From an uncultured Clostridium sp. (GTDB taxonomy: Bacteria; Bacillota; Clostridia; Clostridiales; Clostridiaceae): a stretch of DNA of 29,717 nucleotides. A model generated the notes under the pieces. The model saw only the letters and a list, made by a program, of their open reading frames with translations. It made no database searches and was not told where the DNA came from. The stretch covers positions 1 through 29,717 of the forward strand of contig CAKVLD010000036.1 in NCBI GenBank assembly GCA_934755305.1. The letters run 5' to 3'. Positions 22,630 to 29,717 of the stretch are shown here, piece by piece. How positions within the stretch are numbered: the stretch's first letter is position 1; every line of letters begins with the position of its first letter. A program made the position numbers and the translations under genes.

Positions 22630-24534
22630 TTGAGTAACATGATTAAGATTCAGCCTACGAGCATTAACTATATAACATCAGCTAATCCAACTCGTACTTT
22701 TTTAAATACAAAAAATATTTTGGCTGGAACTATAGAAAATGAAAACTGCGCTCCAACTACTTTTAAAAGTCTATTAAAATTTAAAATACCTAATACAAGA
22801 AGAACTATAAAAAAAGCCATACTATTTTTATTTTTAGAAGACATTAGATTTTTAAACTGTTGTGTAGAAGGTGAATTTTCTATTACAGAAAATTTATGTA
22901 ACTATGATCCTACTACAGTTAATTTTAATACAGCTCCTGAAACAGCATCTAATAATGTCAGAAACTTTAATGTAAGTATTTATGAATTGGGAAGATACAT
23001 TCAATTTGATATTACCGACATAATTAATTATTGGATATCTACAGGTAGAAACTTTGGTTTAACCCTTAGTGCTAGCTACTATAATACAACTTCTTTTGCA
23101 CAATTTGCAGGATTAAATACTTCATTTCCACCCTACTTAGTTTTATCAGCAGGTACACCTGTTCCTCCACCTCCTCCACCAAGTGGAATTCCTGGTCCTA
23201 GAGGAGCTACCGGTCCTCAAGGAGTTCAAGGTTTACAAGGGCCTATAGGACCTACTGGCCCTACTGGTCCTCAAGGAATTCAAGGACCTAGAGGTACTAC
23301 TGGTTGTCAAGGTATCCAAGGTCCTAGAGGCCCTAGAGGAATACAAGGTGATCCTGGTATTCAAGGAATTACTGGTCCTAGAGGCCCTCAAGGTCTTCAA
23401 GGTTTACAAGGACCTATTGGTCCCACTGGAACTCCTGGTCCAATAGGCCCTAGAGGTATTACTGGACCTCAAGGCCCTAGAGGTATTACTGGCGAACCTG
23501 GATTACAAGGTGCTCAAGGACCTACTGGTCCTCAAGGTCCTAGAGGAGCTACTGGTTCTCAAGGTCTTCAAGGTTTACAGGGTCCTCAAGGTCCTACTGG
23601 AGCTACTGGTACTCCTGGTCCTAGAGGTTCAACAGGCCCTCAAGGTCTTCAAGGTCTTCAAGGTCCTACTGGAGCTACTGGTTGTCCTGGTCCTAGAGGA
23701 GCTACTGGTTGCCAAGGGATTCAAGGTTTACAGGGACCTATTGGCCCTAGAGGTACTAGAGGTACTACTGGTTCTCAAGGGGTTCAAGGCTTACAAGGAC
23801 CTATTGGTCCTATAGGTCCTACTGGCCCTCAAGGTATTCCTGGATTACAAGGTCCTCAAGGAAATATAGGACCTACCGGAGCTACTGGCCTTCAAGGTAA
23901 CACAGGCCCTCAAGGTATTCCTGGTGCTCAAGGTCCTAGAGGTGCTACCGGTCCTCAAGGTATTCCTGGATTACAAGGTCCTGTGGGACCTAGAGGTGCT
24001 ACCGGCCCTCAAGGTGTTCAAGGTTTACAAGGTGTTATAGGCCCTACTGGTGCTACTGGCCCTCAAGGCCCTCAAGGATCTCCTGGTACAGCTATAATTT
24101 CCGGATACGGATTTTACACTAATGCTTCTAGATTATTTATCCCTTTATCTGCTACAGGAACTTCATTTACTTTTAATTACCCATTCTTTGTAGAAGATGG
24201 TACAACTATTTCTATTGATAGAAGTAATTATACTGATATCATATTAGCTTCTCCTGGAGTATACTCAGTTAGTTACAATTACACCTTAGACTTTGATGAT
24301 AATTTAACTACTATTCCAGAAAGTATAGTAGCATTAGCTATAAATCATAACCAAGTTTTAGTAGGCTCTGAAACATCCACTTCTAGTACACTTACACCTG
24401 GATTAGTTATGACTGGTCAGGCTATTTTTAAAACTTCACGCAAAAATGAAAAACTAAGCTTAGTAGCTAAAAGTAAACGTAAAGATAACTTAACTATTAC
24501 TTTAGCTTCAATATCAATAATAAAATTAGCATAA
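22630..24534 (+). CDS. Collagen-like spore-surface protein (DNRLRE - GXY - BclA_C)
   Basis: 634 aa in three parts. Residues 1-~175 look like a DNRLRE-type beta-sandwich (KFKIPNTRRTIKKAILFLFL; FDITDIINYW; GLTLSASYYNTTS). A PVPPPPPPS linker follows. Residues 186-488 form 101 uninterrupted Gly-X-Y triplets rich in GPQ, GPT, GLQ and GPR, with three Cys in GCQ and GCP triplets. Residues ~489-634 are a globular beta domain like the BclA C-terminal (TNF-like) head (GYGFYTNASRLFIPLSATG). Such proteins trimerise and form exosporium or spore-coat filaments; the many Thr in GPT/GAT can carry sugars. There is no signal peptide, as expected for mother-cell deposition. The TTG at 22630 is the best start (AGGAG 11 nt upstream); an ATG lies 9 nt later. 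Confidence 0.85.
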   Translation: MSNMIKIQPTSINYITSANPTRTFLNTKNILAGTIENENCAPTTFKSLLKFKIPNTRRTIKKAILFLFLEDIRFLNCCVEGEFSITENLCNYDPTTVNFNTAPETASNNVRNFNVSIYELGRYIQFDITDIINYWISTGRNFGLTLSASYYNTTSFAQFAGLNTSFPPYLVLSAGTPVPPPPPPSGIPGPRGATGPQGVQGLQGPIGPTGPTGPQGIQGPRGTTGCQGIQGPRGPRGIQGDPGIQGITGPRGPQGLQGLQGPIGPTGTPGPIGPRGITGPQGPRGITGEPGLQGAQGPTGPQGPRGATGSQGLQGLQGPQGPTGATGTPGPRGSTGPQGLQGLQGPTGATGCPGPRGATGCQGIQGLQGPIGPRGTRGTTGSQGVQGLQGPIGPIGPTGPQGIPGLQGPQGNIGPTGATGLQGNTGPQGIPGAQGPRGATGPQGIPGLQGPVGPRGATGPQGVQGLQGVIGPTGATGPQGPQGSPGTAIISGYGFYTNASRLFIPLSATGTSFTFNYPFFVEDGTTISIDRSNYTDIILASPGVYSVSYNYTLDFDDNLTTIPESIVALAINHNQVLVGSETSTSSTLTPGLVMTGQAIFKTSRKNEKLSLVAKSKRKDNLTITLASISIIKLA

Positions 24535-24541
24535 ACATCAC

Positions 24542-24576
24542 AAAAAGAAGAGGCTATATACTGTCTCTTCTTTTTA
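24542..24576 (+). terminator. Terminator of the collagen-like gene
   Basis: AAAAAGAAGAG (24542-24552) pairs with CTCTTCTTTTT (24565-24575) and is followed by an AT-rich tract on the plus strand. Confidence 0.75.
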
Positions 24577-24665
24577 TTATTAGTAAAATTTAATCAAATC
24601 AAGCTTTTTTAAATTTTACTTATCTTGCCAATTATGATAATATCTTCTTAAAAGGAGGTGTTTTT

Positions 24666-24977
24666 ATGAAAAAATTAGCTATAACTATGGCTTTATTAGC
24701 TACATTAACAGTATCTACAACAGCTGTAGTTGCAAACGCTGCTACAACTACTTATCCAACTGAAATTTCTATGAGAAGTAAATCATTTACTGTTACAATG
24801 AGAAGTAGTGCTTATATTTACCAATGGCCATCTTCAAACGGTTCTGTGATTGGACATGTTTCAGCTGGTGAAAAAGTTACTTATAAAGGTAGCATATCAA
24901 ATAATATGGCATTAATAACAACTAAAAGTGGCGTTACTGGTTATGTATCAGTAAATGCTATAAATGCAGTAGGCTAA
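24666..24977 (+). CDS. Secreted bacterial SH3-domain protein
   Basis: 103 aa. A clean signal peptide (KK, hydrophobic core to ~residue 20, VANA cleavage near 25) precedes a single bacterial SH3 domain (~38-100): VTMRSSAYIYQWPSSNGSVIG, then GHVSAGEKVTYKG and TGYVSVNAI. SH3b domains bind cell-wall peptides, so it probably sits at the wall. No enzyme domain is attached, unlike typical NlpC/P60 or amidase partners. AAAGGAGGTG lies 7 nt before the ATG. It is a single gene on the plus strand, ending at an inverted-repeat element. Confidence 0.8.
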   Translation: MKKLAITMALLATLTVSTTAVVANAATTTYPTEISMRSKSFTVTMRSSAYIYQWPSSNGSVIGHVSAGEKVTYKGSISNNMALITTKSGVTGYVSVNAINAVG

Positions 24978-24990
24978 AATATTGCTTTAT

Positions 24991-25168
24991 AAAAGGGGTT
25001 GTCGCATTAAACTTTAATTGAGAATTTAAAATTAGAAATTTATAATGTAGGATGAAATTCTAATAGAATTTCTTAATAGAATATGTTTATAAAGAAAACC
25101 TATTAAGGTTTTCATCCAACATTGTAAATTTTAAATTCTTAATTCTTAATTGTGCGACAGCCCCTTTT
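24991..25168. mobile_element. MITE-like inverted-repeat element, 178 bp
   Basis: Ends are AAAAGGGGTTGTCGCA (24991-25006) and its complement TGCGACAGCCCCTTTT (25153-25168), one mismatch (a G-T pair in RNA). The interior is a longer imperfect inverted repeat (AATTTAAAATT, AATGTNGGATGAAAA motifs on both arms) with no coding capacity. This is the structure of a miniature transposable element related to insertion sequences with a GGGGCTGTCGCA-type end. No target duplication is evident. It also acts as a bidirectional terminator between the SH3 gene and the convergent ABC gene. Confidence 0.6.
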
Positions 25169-25174
25169 CCTCTA

Positions 25175-26959
25175 TTACAGACTACAATACAAATCTCTAT
25201 ATTTGCCAAGCTTATTAACAAGCTCATTATGATTTCCTACCTGTAAAATAGATCCTCTATCAATTACTACTATTCTATCTACTAATCTAGTATCTCTTAA
25301 ATTATCACTAAAAATAATACAAGTGGATTTATTTATATATTCTTCAAAATCATCGTAGAATTTCTTCTCTTCTTCATTATTTAATAAACTAGTGATATTA
25401 TCCAATAGCAAGATACAATGTTTCTTACATAATCCTCTTACTAATGCTATCTTTTGTAATTCCTTATCTGATACATATAAGTTATTAATATTGCCATTTA
25501 AATAATCAATAGATTCCTGTGACAATTCTGCTTGTCTCATTAATTTCTCAAGTAATTCCTTATTATCTTTAGAGATAGACATTATATTATCTTTATATAA
25601 AGAAATACTATCTTTATCATAATTATTAGATATTACAGAAATCTGTTTATATATATTTTCTTTTAAAGTAAATTTAGTATTAACACCACCTATAAATATA
25701 TCTCCATTAGTAGGCTTATATACTCCAGTAATTAATCTTTTTATAGCTAACTTTTCTGCTTCACTGGCTCCTACTATAGCTACAGTCTCATTAGGTTCTA
25801 TCTTAATCCACATATCCCTTAAAGTGCTTTTTTCATTTTCAGGATAGGTAAAATATACATTTTTAAATAATATTTCTCCAGAAGATATAACTTCAATATC
25901 TTCTCCTTCTCTTTCAGGTATATCTAAAAATCTTATATAATCTTTTATCATTTCAATATTGGAAAATAAATCAATTATATTTTTTATCAAAACTCTCTCT
26001 TTTGAATAAAACATCACTTCTAAAACTAAATAAAAACTTACTAAACATTGAAAAGTTATTTTTTCCTTAAAAAATAAAATCATAAATGCAAGTAATATAC
26101 ATAAATCAAATCCTACATTAACTGCTTTTATAACAATTATGTAAAAAGTTTTTCTAAATCTATTCTTTAAAACCACTTTATTATATCTCTCAATAGCTTC
26201 ATTATATAAACCGATAAAATACTTTGCTACACCTGTAAACCATGTTTCATTAAAAGCATCTTTTTCTATAATAAAGTTTTTATAATATTCCTTATCCTCT
26301 TCAGGTACATTTAGATTTCTTTCAAATTTTAGAGCTGAATAGCCTCTAATCAATGTAAAAGTATATTTTCCTGCAAAAATGAAAATTATTAATATAGATA
26401 ACAACTTACTTATTCCAAATAACGATATAGACATAAGAAAAGAGCATGTTAAAAAGTCTATTGTTATTAGAAATAGACTTAAAGTTAACGATAGAGACTT
26501 TTTCATTCCTTCTTCTGCATTATTAATATATTGCAATGATTGAGATTCTCTTAAGGTAGAACCATCCAATTTACACACTCTAATATTAACTTCTTGAATC
26601 ATTTTTGCACAAATCTTTCCCTCTAGTTTTATCCATGATAGCTTCTTTATAACATTTATTATTTCAAATAAAACTGCAATAACAGATAATTTAATCAATA
26701 TGCTTATCAAAGCTTTAATAGTAATTGTATAATTGTCATATAAGAATATTCCTTCAATAAAATTCATTAATTTAAGTGCTAATAATACTATTAATTCAGC
26801 ATTTAAAGCTGTTATAAAAATTGTAAAAAACAAAGCTAAAGGATCTGTCTTAATTATCTTAGGTATTAAAACCTTTAAAATAATACTAAAGGATATCTTC
26901 TTAGTTCTTTTTCCTATTCTATTGTCTTCCCTATTACGTCTTTTTCTTCTTTTCTTCAT
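25175..26959 (-). CDS. ABC exporter-like protein with degenerate ATPase domain (second of pair)
   Basis: 594 aa. A basic N-terminus, a six-helix-type membrane domain (~25-325), and a C-terminal domain (~345-594) that aligns with ABC nucleotide-binding domains but lacks their motifs. Walker A reads GASEAEKLA, with both later glycines replaced by Glu and Ser/Thr by Leu. The Q-loop position is NN, the signature LSGGQ is VSDKE, Walker B LLLDE is LLLDN, and the switch His is Asp (IIFSDN). Flanking scaffold (DRIVVIDRGSILQVGNHNEL) is well kept, so the fold is intended but ATP hydrolysis is doubtful. I start at the ATG at 26959; a GTG at 26965 is possible. It starts 18 bp after the first pair member, probably a heterodimer with it. 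Confidence 0.85.
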   Translation of the reverse strand: MKKRRKRRNREDNRIGKRTKKISFSIILKVLIPKIIKTDPLALFFTIFITALNAELIVLLALKLMNFIEGIFLYDNYTITIKALISILIKLSVIAVLFEIINVIKKLSWIKLEGKICAKMIQEVNIRVCKLDGSTLRESQSLQYINNAEEGMKKSLSLTLSLFLITIDFLTCSFLMSISLFGISKLLSILIIFIFAGKYTFTLIRGYSALKFERNLNVPEEDKEYYKNFIIEKDAFNETWFTGVAKYFIGLYNEAIERYNKVVLKNRFRKTFYIIVIKAVNVGFDLCILLAFMILFFKEKITFQCLVSFYLVLEVMFYSKERVLIKNIIDLFSNIEMIKDYIRFLDIPEREGEDIEVISSGEILFKNVYFTYPENEKSTLRDMWIKIEPNETVAIVGASEAEKLAIKRLITGVYKPTNGDIFIGGVNTKFTLKENIYKQISVISNNYDKDSISLYKDNIMSISKDNKELLEKLMRQAELSQESIDYLNGNINNLYVSDKELQKIALVRGLCKKHCILLLDNITSLLNNEEEKKFYDDFEEYINKSTCIIFSDNLRDTRLVDRIVVIDRGSILQVGNHNELVNKLGKYRDLYCSL

Positions 26960-26977
26960 CTCCACTCTCCCTCCCCT

Positions 26978-28684
26978 CTAAGCCTTGCACTTATTTTCTA
27001 TTCTATTTTTTTCTTCTAGAACGCTTACATCATTAATTCGTATAACTGAATCTACAATATCAAAAACTGACTCTGATTGACTTATATACACTACAATTTT
27101 TTCATTATTTATATCATTAAAGGTCTTATATAAGTTTAAGATTTCTTTTTTTTCTTTTATACTTGATGCACATTGTATTATCTTTAAATTAGATTCACTC
27201 ATTGATAATCTTGCTAAATTAAGCCTCTTCCATATGTTATCTTCCACGTCTATTTCATCTAAAAGCGTATTTATACCCATTGGTAAAGAAGTTAAAAAGT
27301 TATATAATTCGAATTCTTTTATTACTTTATTAAGTAATTCACTATTATTATCTTTATTACTTTCAAGATATAGATTTTCTTTTATAGATATAGGGTACTT
27401 ATTATAATTTTCAAATGATATAGAAGTATCATTTATTAAGTCATTTTTTTTCAACTCTTTTATGCTAATTCCATTTACTAATATATCTCCTTCAAACTCC
27501 CTGCATATTCCCACTAAAGCCTTAAATAACAAGCTTAATTCTTCTTTACTTTTTCCAATAAAAGCATATTTCTTACCACTTTCTAATGAAAAAGATACAT
27601 CTTTTAAAATATATATTTTTTTCTTCGGATCTTTAAATGATACATTTCTAAATTCTATTTTATTTATTTGAACAGTTCGTCCATCTTCTCTTTTTTCTAA
27701 ACTCATTACAACATCTAAACATTTTATAAGTTCTGTTAATAATTTCCTTTTATTTAGATATATAAATAAATTTATAGAAATTTCCTTTACATTAATGGCT
27801 AGAACAATATTAACTGCAATAAAAAATCCTACTGATATTGTGTCATTTCTCACAATAGGTAACAAATTCAAACTAGAAACTATTATACTTATAAAACATG
27901 CTATGCTGCCAATTTTGCAAATAAGGTTATTTTTTAAGTTTAAGTCAAATTCCAATTTATCCTTACACTTTAATTGTTCTCTAACTTTACTATTTACTAT
28001 ATCTATATAAGAAAATATCTCTCTATCTTGAAGCTTTTCATCAACCTTTAATATATTATTAATTTTCTTCACTTCATCTAGGTACTTATTTATATTATAT
28101 TTTTTTTCATCTTCTTTTTTTGTAGACCAAATAATCAAAGCTACTGCTAATGCCATTACTACAAATTCTATAAAACTTAATAATTTATTTATTTTCATTA
28201 TTATAATTAAAATGATTACAAATTCTAATATAGAAGATATTAAAGTTAAAAATTTCATATAAATATTACTTAGCTTTTTTTCTGGTATATCCTTGAAGTA
28301 TTCAATCGTCTTTAAAAACTCTTCACTTTCTACATTTTTACATGATACATTTCCTAACTTTTCTAAAATGATCCCTCCAAGTTTTGTTCTTAAATTATTT
28401 TCTAAAATTACTTTAAACAAACTATCTATATCTCTAGATATATATCTATATGCAAAAATCAACATCATCATAATTAACCAAGCTAAAACATTAACTATTG
28501 ATGTCTCCTTATATGACATTTGTATTATACTATTAATAAACTTTGAAATTACTAGTATTGAAACAGCATATATTACTGAATCAAGAAGCTTTTTGAAAAT
28601 ACTTACAAAGCAATTTAAAAAATCATTTTTAATAAATAAATTTAACAATGAAAATATTTTTAACTCTACAATTTTTCCCTTCAC
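26978..28684 (-). CDS. ABC exporter-like protein with degenerate ATPase domain (first of pair)
   Basis: 568 aa from a GTG start (AGAGGGG 7 nt upstream). Membrane domain ~1-315; residues ~325-568 align with an ABC ATPase (IEFRNVSFKD, LKDVSFSLESGKKYAFIG, EGDILVNGISI, ENLYLES). Walker A is GKSKEELSL and has lost the catalytic Lys. The Q-loop Gln is Glu (ISFEN), the signature region reads VEDNIWKRLNLAR instead of LSGGQWQRIALAR, Walker B is IIQCAS, and the switch His is Gln (VVYISQ). The downstream partner is damaged in the same places, yet both frames are long and intact. Substrate unknown. Confidence 0.85.
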   Translation of the reverse strand: MKGKIVELKIFSLLNLFIKNDFLNCFVSIFKKLLDSVIYAVSILVISKFINSIIQMSYKETSIVNVLAWLIMMMLIFAYRYISRDIDSLFKVILENNLRTKLGGIILEKLGNVSCKNVESEEFLKTIEYFKDIPEKKLSNIYMKFLTLISSILEFVIILIIIMKINKLLSFIEFVVMALAVALIIWSTKKEDEKKYNINKYLDEVKKINNILKVDEKLQDREIFSYIDIVNSKVREQLKCKDKLEFDLNLKNNLICKIGSIACFISIIVSSLNLLPIVRNDTISVGFFIAVNIVLAINVKEISINLFIYLNKRKLLTELIKCLDVVMSLEKREDGRTVQINKIEFRNVSFKDPKKKIYILKDVSFSLESGKKYAFIGKSKEELSLLFKALVGICREFEGDILVNGISIKELKKNDLINDTSISFENYNKYPISIKENLYLESNKDNNSELLNKVIKEFELYNFLTSLPMGINTLLDEIDVEDNIWKRLNLARLSMSESNLKIIQCASSIKEKKEILNLYKTFNDINNEKIVVYISQSESVFDIVDSVIRINDVSVLEEKNRIENKCKA

Positions 28685-29000
28685 AATTATACCCCTCTAA
28701 ACATTCATTATTATTTATACTAAATTAATTATGGAATCAAAATTCTATTTTTTTCTATTTTTTATATTTTATCAGTTTATTTATATATTTTTCAATCTTA
28801 TGTTATCACATATTTTTCTATCTTTAAACCTATTCCCATAGTTTTATATCCCTCTTAAAATTATATACCCAAACTTTACTTTTTTGTTTTACTTTACATA
28901 AAACAAAAAATACACTAATCTTTCTCAAAGAATATACTCTAGGATATTAACGTTTTTTTACATAAACCTCTTTATACGAAAAATGTTGTTACTTTTATTG
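28685..29000. other. AT-rich intergenic region
   Basis: 316 bp with many A/T runs. I see no gene, no clear terminator and no promoter strong enough to name; the ABC pair promoter must lie near its right end or start. Confidence 0.5.
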
Positions 29001-29717
29001 TTATGCTCCTATATCCTCAATTTTTATAAAAAATTCACCTAGTAATAACTCCTTAAAAAAAACTATATTTATAAACTTTTTATGCAAATTAAAAATTATA
29101 AACCAACAAAAATATTCCTTTAAATACTTAGTAGCAACTCCATTAAAAGGTTTAAACCATGATTTATAAATCTGATTAAAACCACCTATAAATTTATCTT
29201 TTTTCATATTATATTGTTTTTTAACTTTATTATGATTATCAGCTATCACCTTAATATACCTATCCAAATAAGGAATGATAAATGAATTTGAATCAATTCT
29301 TTTATATATCTTTTCATTAAACTTCTTGATATCCCATACCTTCTTACATACAGGTAAACATAAAATAGAGTCTTTTTTCCCTTTTGCAGATACTATAAAT
29401 ATTTTTTCCCTTACATCAGTATCTATATGTCTATTTCCTTTTAAATTTTCTTTAGTTGAAGTTTTTATCATATGTATATTTCCTATTAGCTTTTTAGGAA
29501 TATTACTATATGTCATTGCATGTAATACTTTATGCCTCCAATAAAATGCTGTATTTATATTTATCTCCAACTCATTAGCACAACATTGTAAAGTTTTCTT
29601 CTCCAACATTAATTCTATAAACTTTATCCATTTACTAGCTTCCTTTTTAGAATAACTCCAAATAGAATTAGTTACTAAAGAAAAAGTCTTACCACATTCC
29701 TTGCAACGATATCTTTG
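29001..29717 (-). pseudogene. IS1595-like transposase, catalytically degenerate, 5' end off the window
   Basis: The open frame runs off the right edge (visible 238 codons plus stop). From the edge it reads QRYRCKECGKTFS, the second half of the IS1595-type zinc ribbon, then a helix-turn-helix-like stretch (LQCCANELEININTAFYWRH) and the DDE-type core. The core keeps family landmarks such as LKGNR and FNGVATKYLKEY. All three catalytic positions seem lost: the usual DET is IKT, the CTDSH Asp is Pro, and the NSFHSR motif is GGFNQI. No terminal repeat is visible in the window. Relic or domesticated protein. Confidence 0.7.

Noticed and set aside
23510..23815. Leu/Val-rich open frame inside the collagen-like gene (+)
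   Set aside because: It is the shifted reading of the GXY repeats and has no ribosome site. The collagen frame is far better supported.
23185..24090. Short repeats that might suggest a CRISPR array
   Set aside because: They are the codons of Gly-X-Y triplets, in frame over 101 triplets, with irregular spacing and no unique spacers.
25175..28684. ABC pair as plain pseudogenes
   Set aside because: Two full-length frames with intact ribosome sites and 12-18 bp spacing argue against ordinary decay, although relaxed selection is not excluded.

Overview
This 29.7-kb window is very AT-rich, and its genes are preceded by strong GGAGG-type ribosome sites and followed by many short intrinsic terminators. 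A BclA-like spore-surface collagen protein, a lactose/cellobiose-type PTS permease, a CitA/CitB-type two-component system and a YjdF/yjdF-RNA pair together point to a spore-forming Clostridium (sensu stricto, the C. perfringens/C. tertium/C. baratii neighbourhood). The species is an inference. No rRNA, tRNA or CRISPR array was recognised. Almost everything is on the minus strand; only the collagen-like gene and a small secreted SH3 protein are on the plus strand.

Layout, left to right. 0.2-5 kb: glutaminase (glsA), a DUF3284 protein with a helical tail, a lactose/cellobiose-type PTS EIIC, a small PEGA-like protein, and YjdF preceded by a structured leader that fits the yjdF (azaaromatic) riboswitch. 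Two copies of a 94/95-nt element with a covarying terminal stem lie between these genes. 5-9.6 kb: NADP-dependent isocitrate dehydrogenase, whose promoter is embedded in the terminator dyad of the upstream gene; a UPF0324 (putative sulfate exporter) permease with a LysR regulator; a small membrane protein; and an ArsR-type repressor fused in frame to a NifX/NifB-like domain that also has its own internal start. 9.7-13 kb: an APC amino-acid permease, a free-standing ATP-cone protein, a rhodanese, and a zinc-finger/LuxR-HTH/DUF2087 regulator. 13-16.1 kb: a membrane-anchored propeller-like protein in an operon with a NAGPA-family phosphodiester glycosidase, then a flavodoxin-like Fe-S flavoprotein. 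16.2-21 kb: a 54-aa membrane peptide, a CitB/DcuR-type response regulator and CitA/DcuS-type kinase, a D-2-hydroxyacid dehydrogenase, and an AEC-family carrier. Together these look like a hydroxy- or dicarboxylate sensing, transport and reduction module. 21.3-22.5 kb: an unknown 203-aa protein and a PAP2 phosphatase. 22.6-25 kb (+): the collagen-like protein behind a sigma-K-like promoter, then the SH3 protein. 25-28.7 kb: two adjacent ABC-exporter-shaped proteins whose nucleotide-binding motifs are nearly all destroyed although both reading frames are intact. 29-29.7 kb: an IS1595-like transposase that has lost its catalytic acidic residues and runs off the window edge.

The best candidates for something undescribed are the paired catalytically degenerate ABC proteins (25175-28684) and the duplicated structured element (1968-2061 and 4356-4450), which may be a small RNA family. 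Interesting regulatory arrangements are the shared terminator/promoter dyad before icd and the dual-start ArsR-NifX gene.
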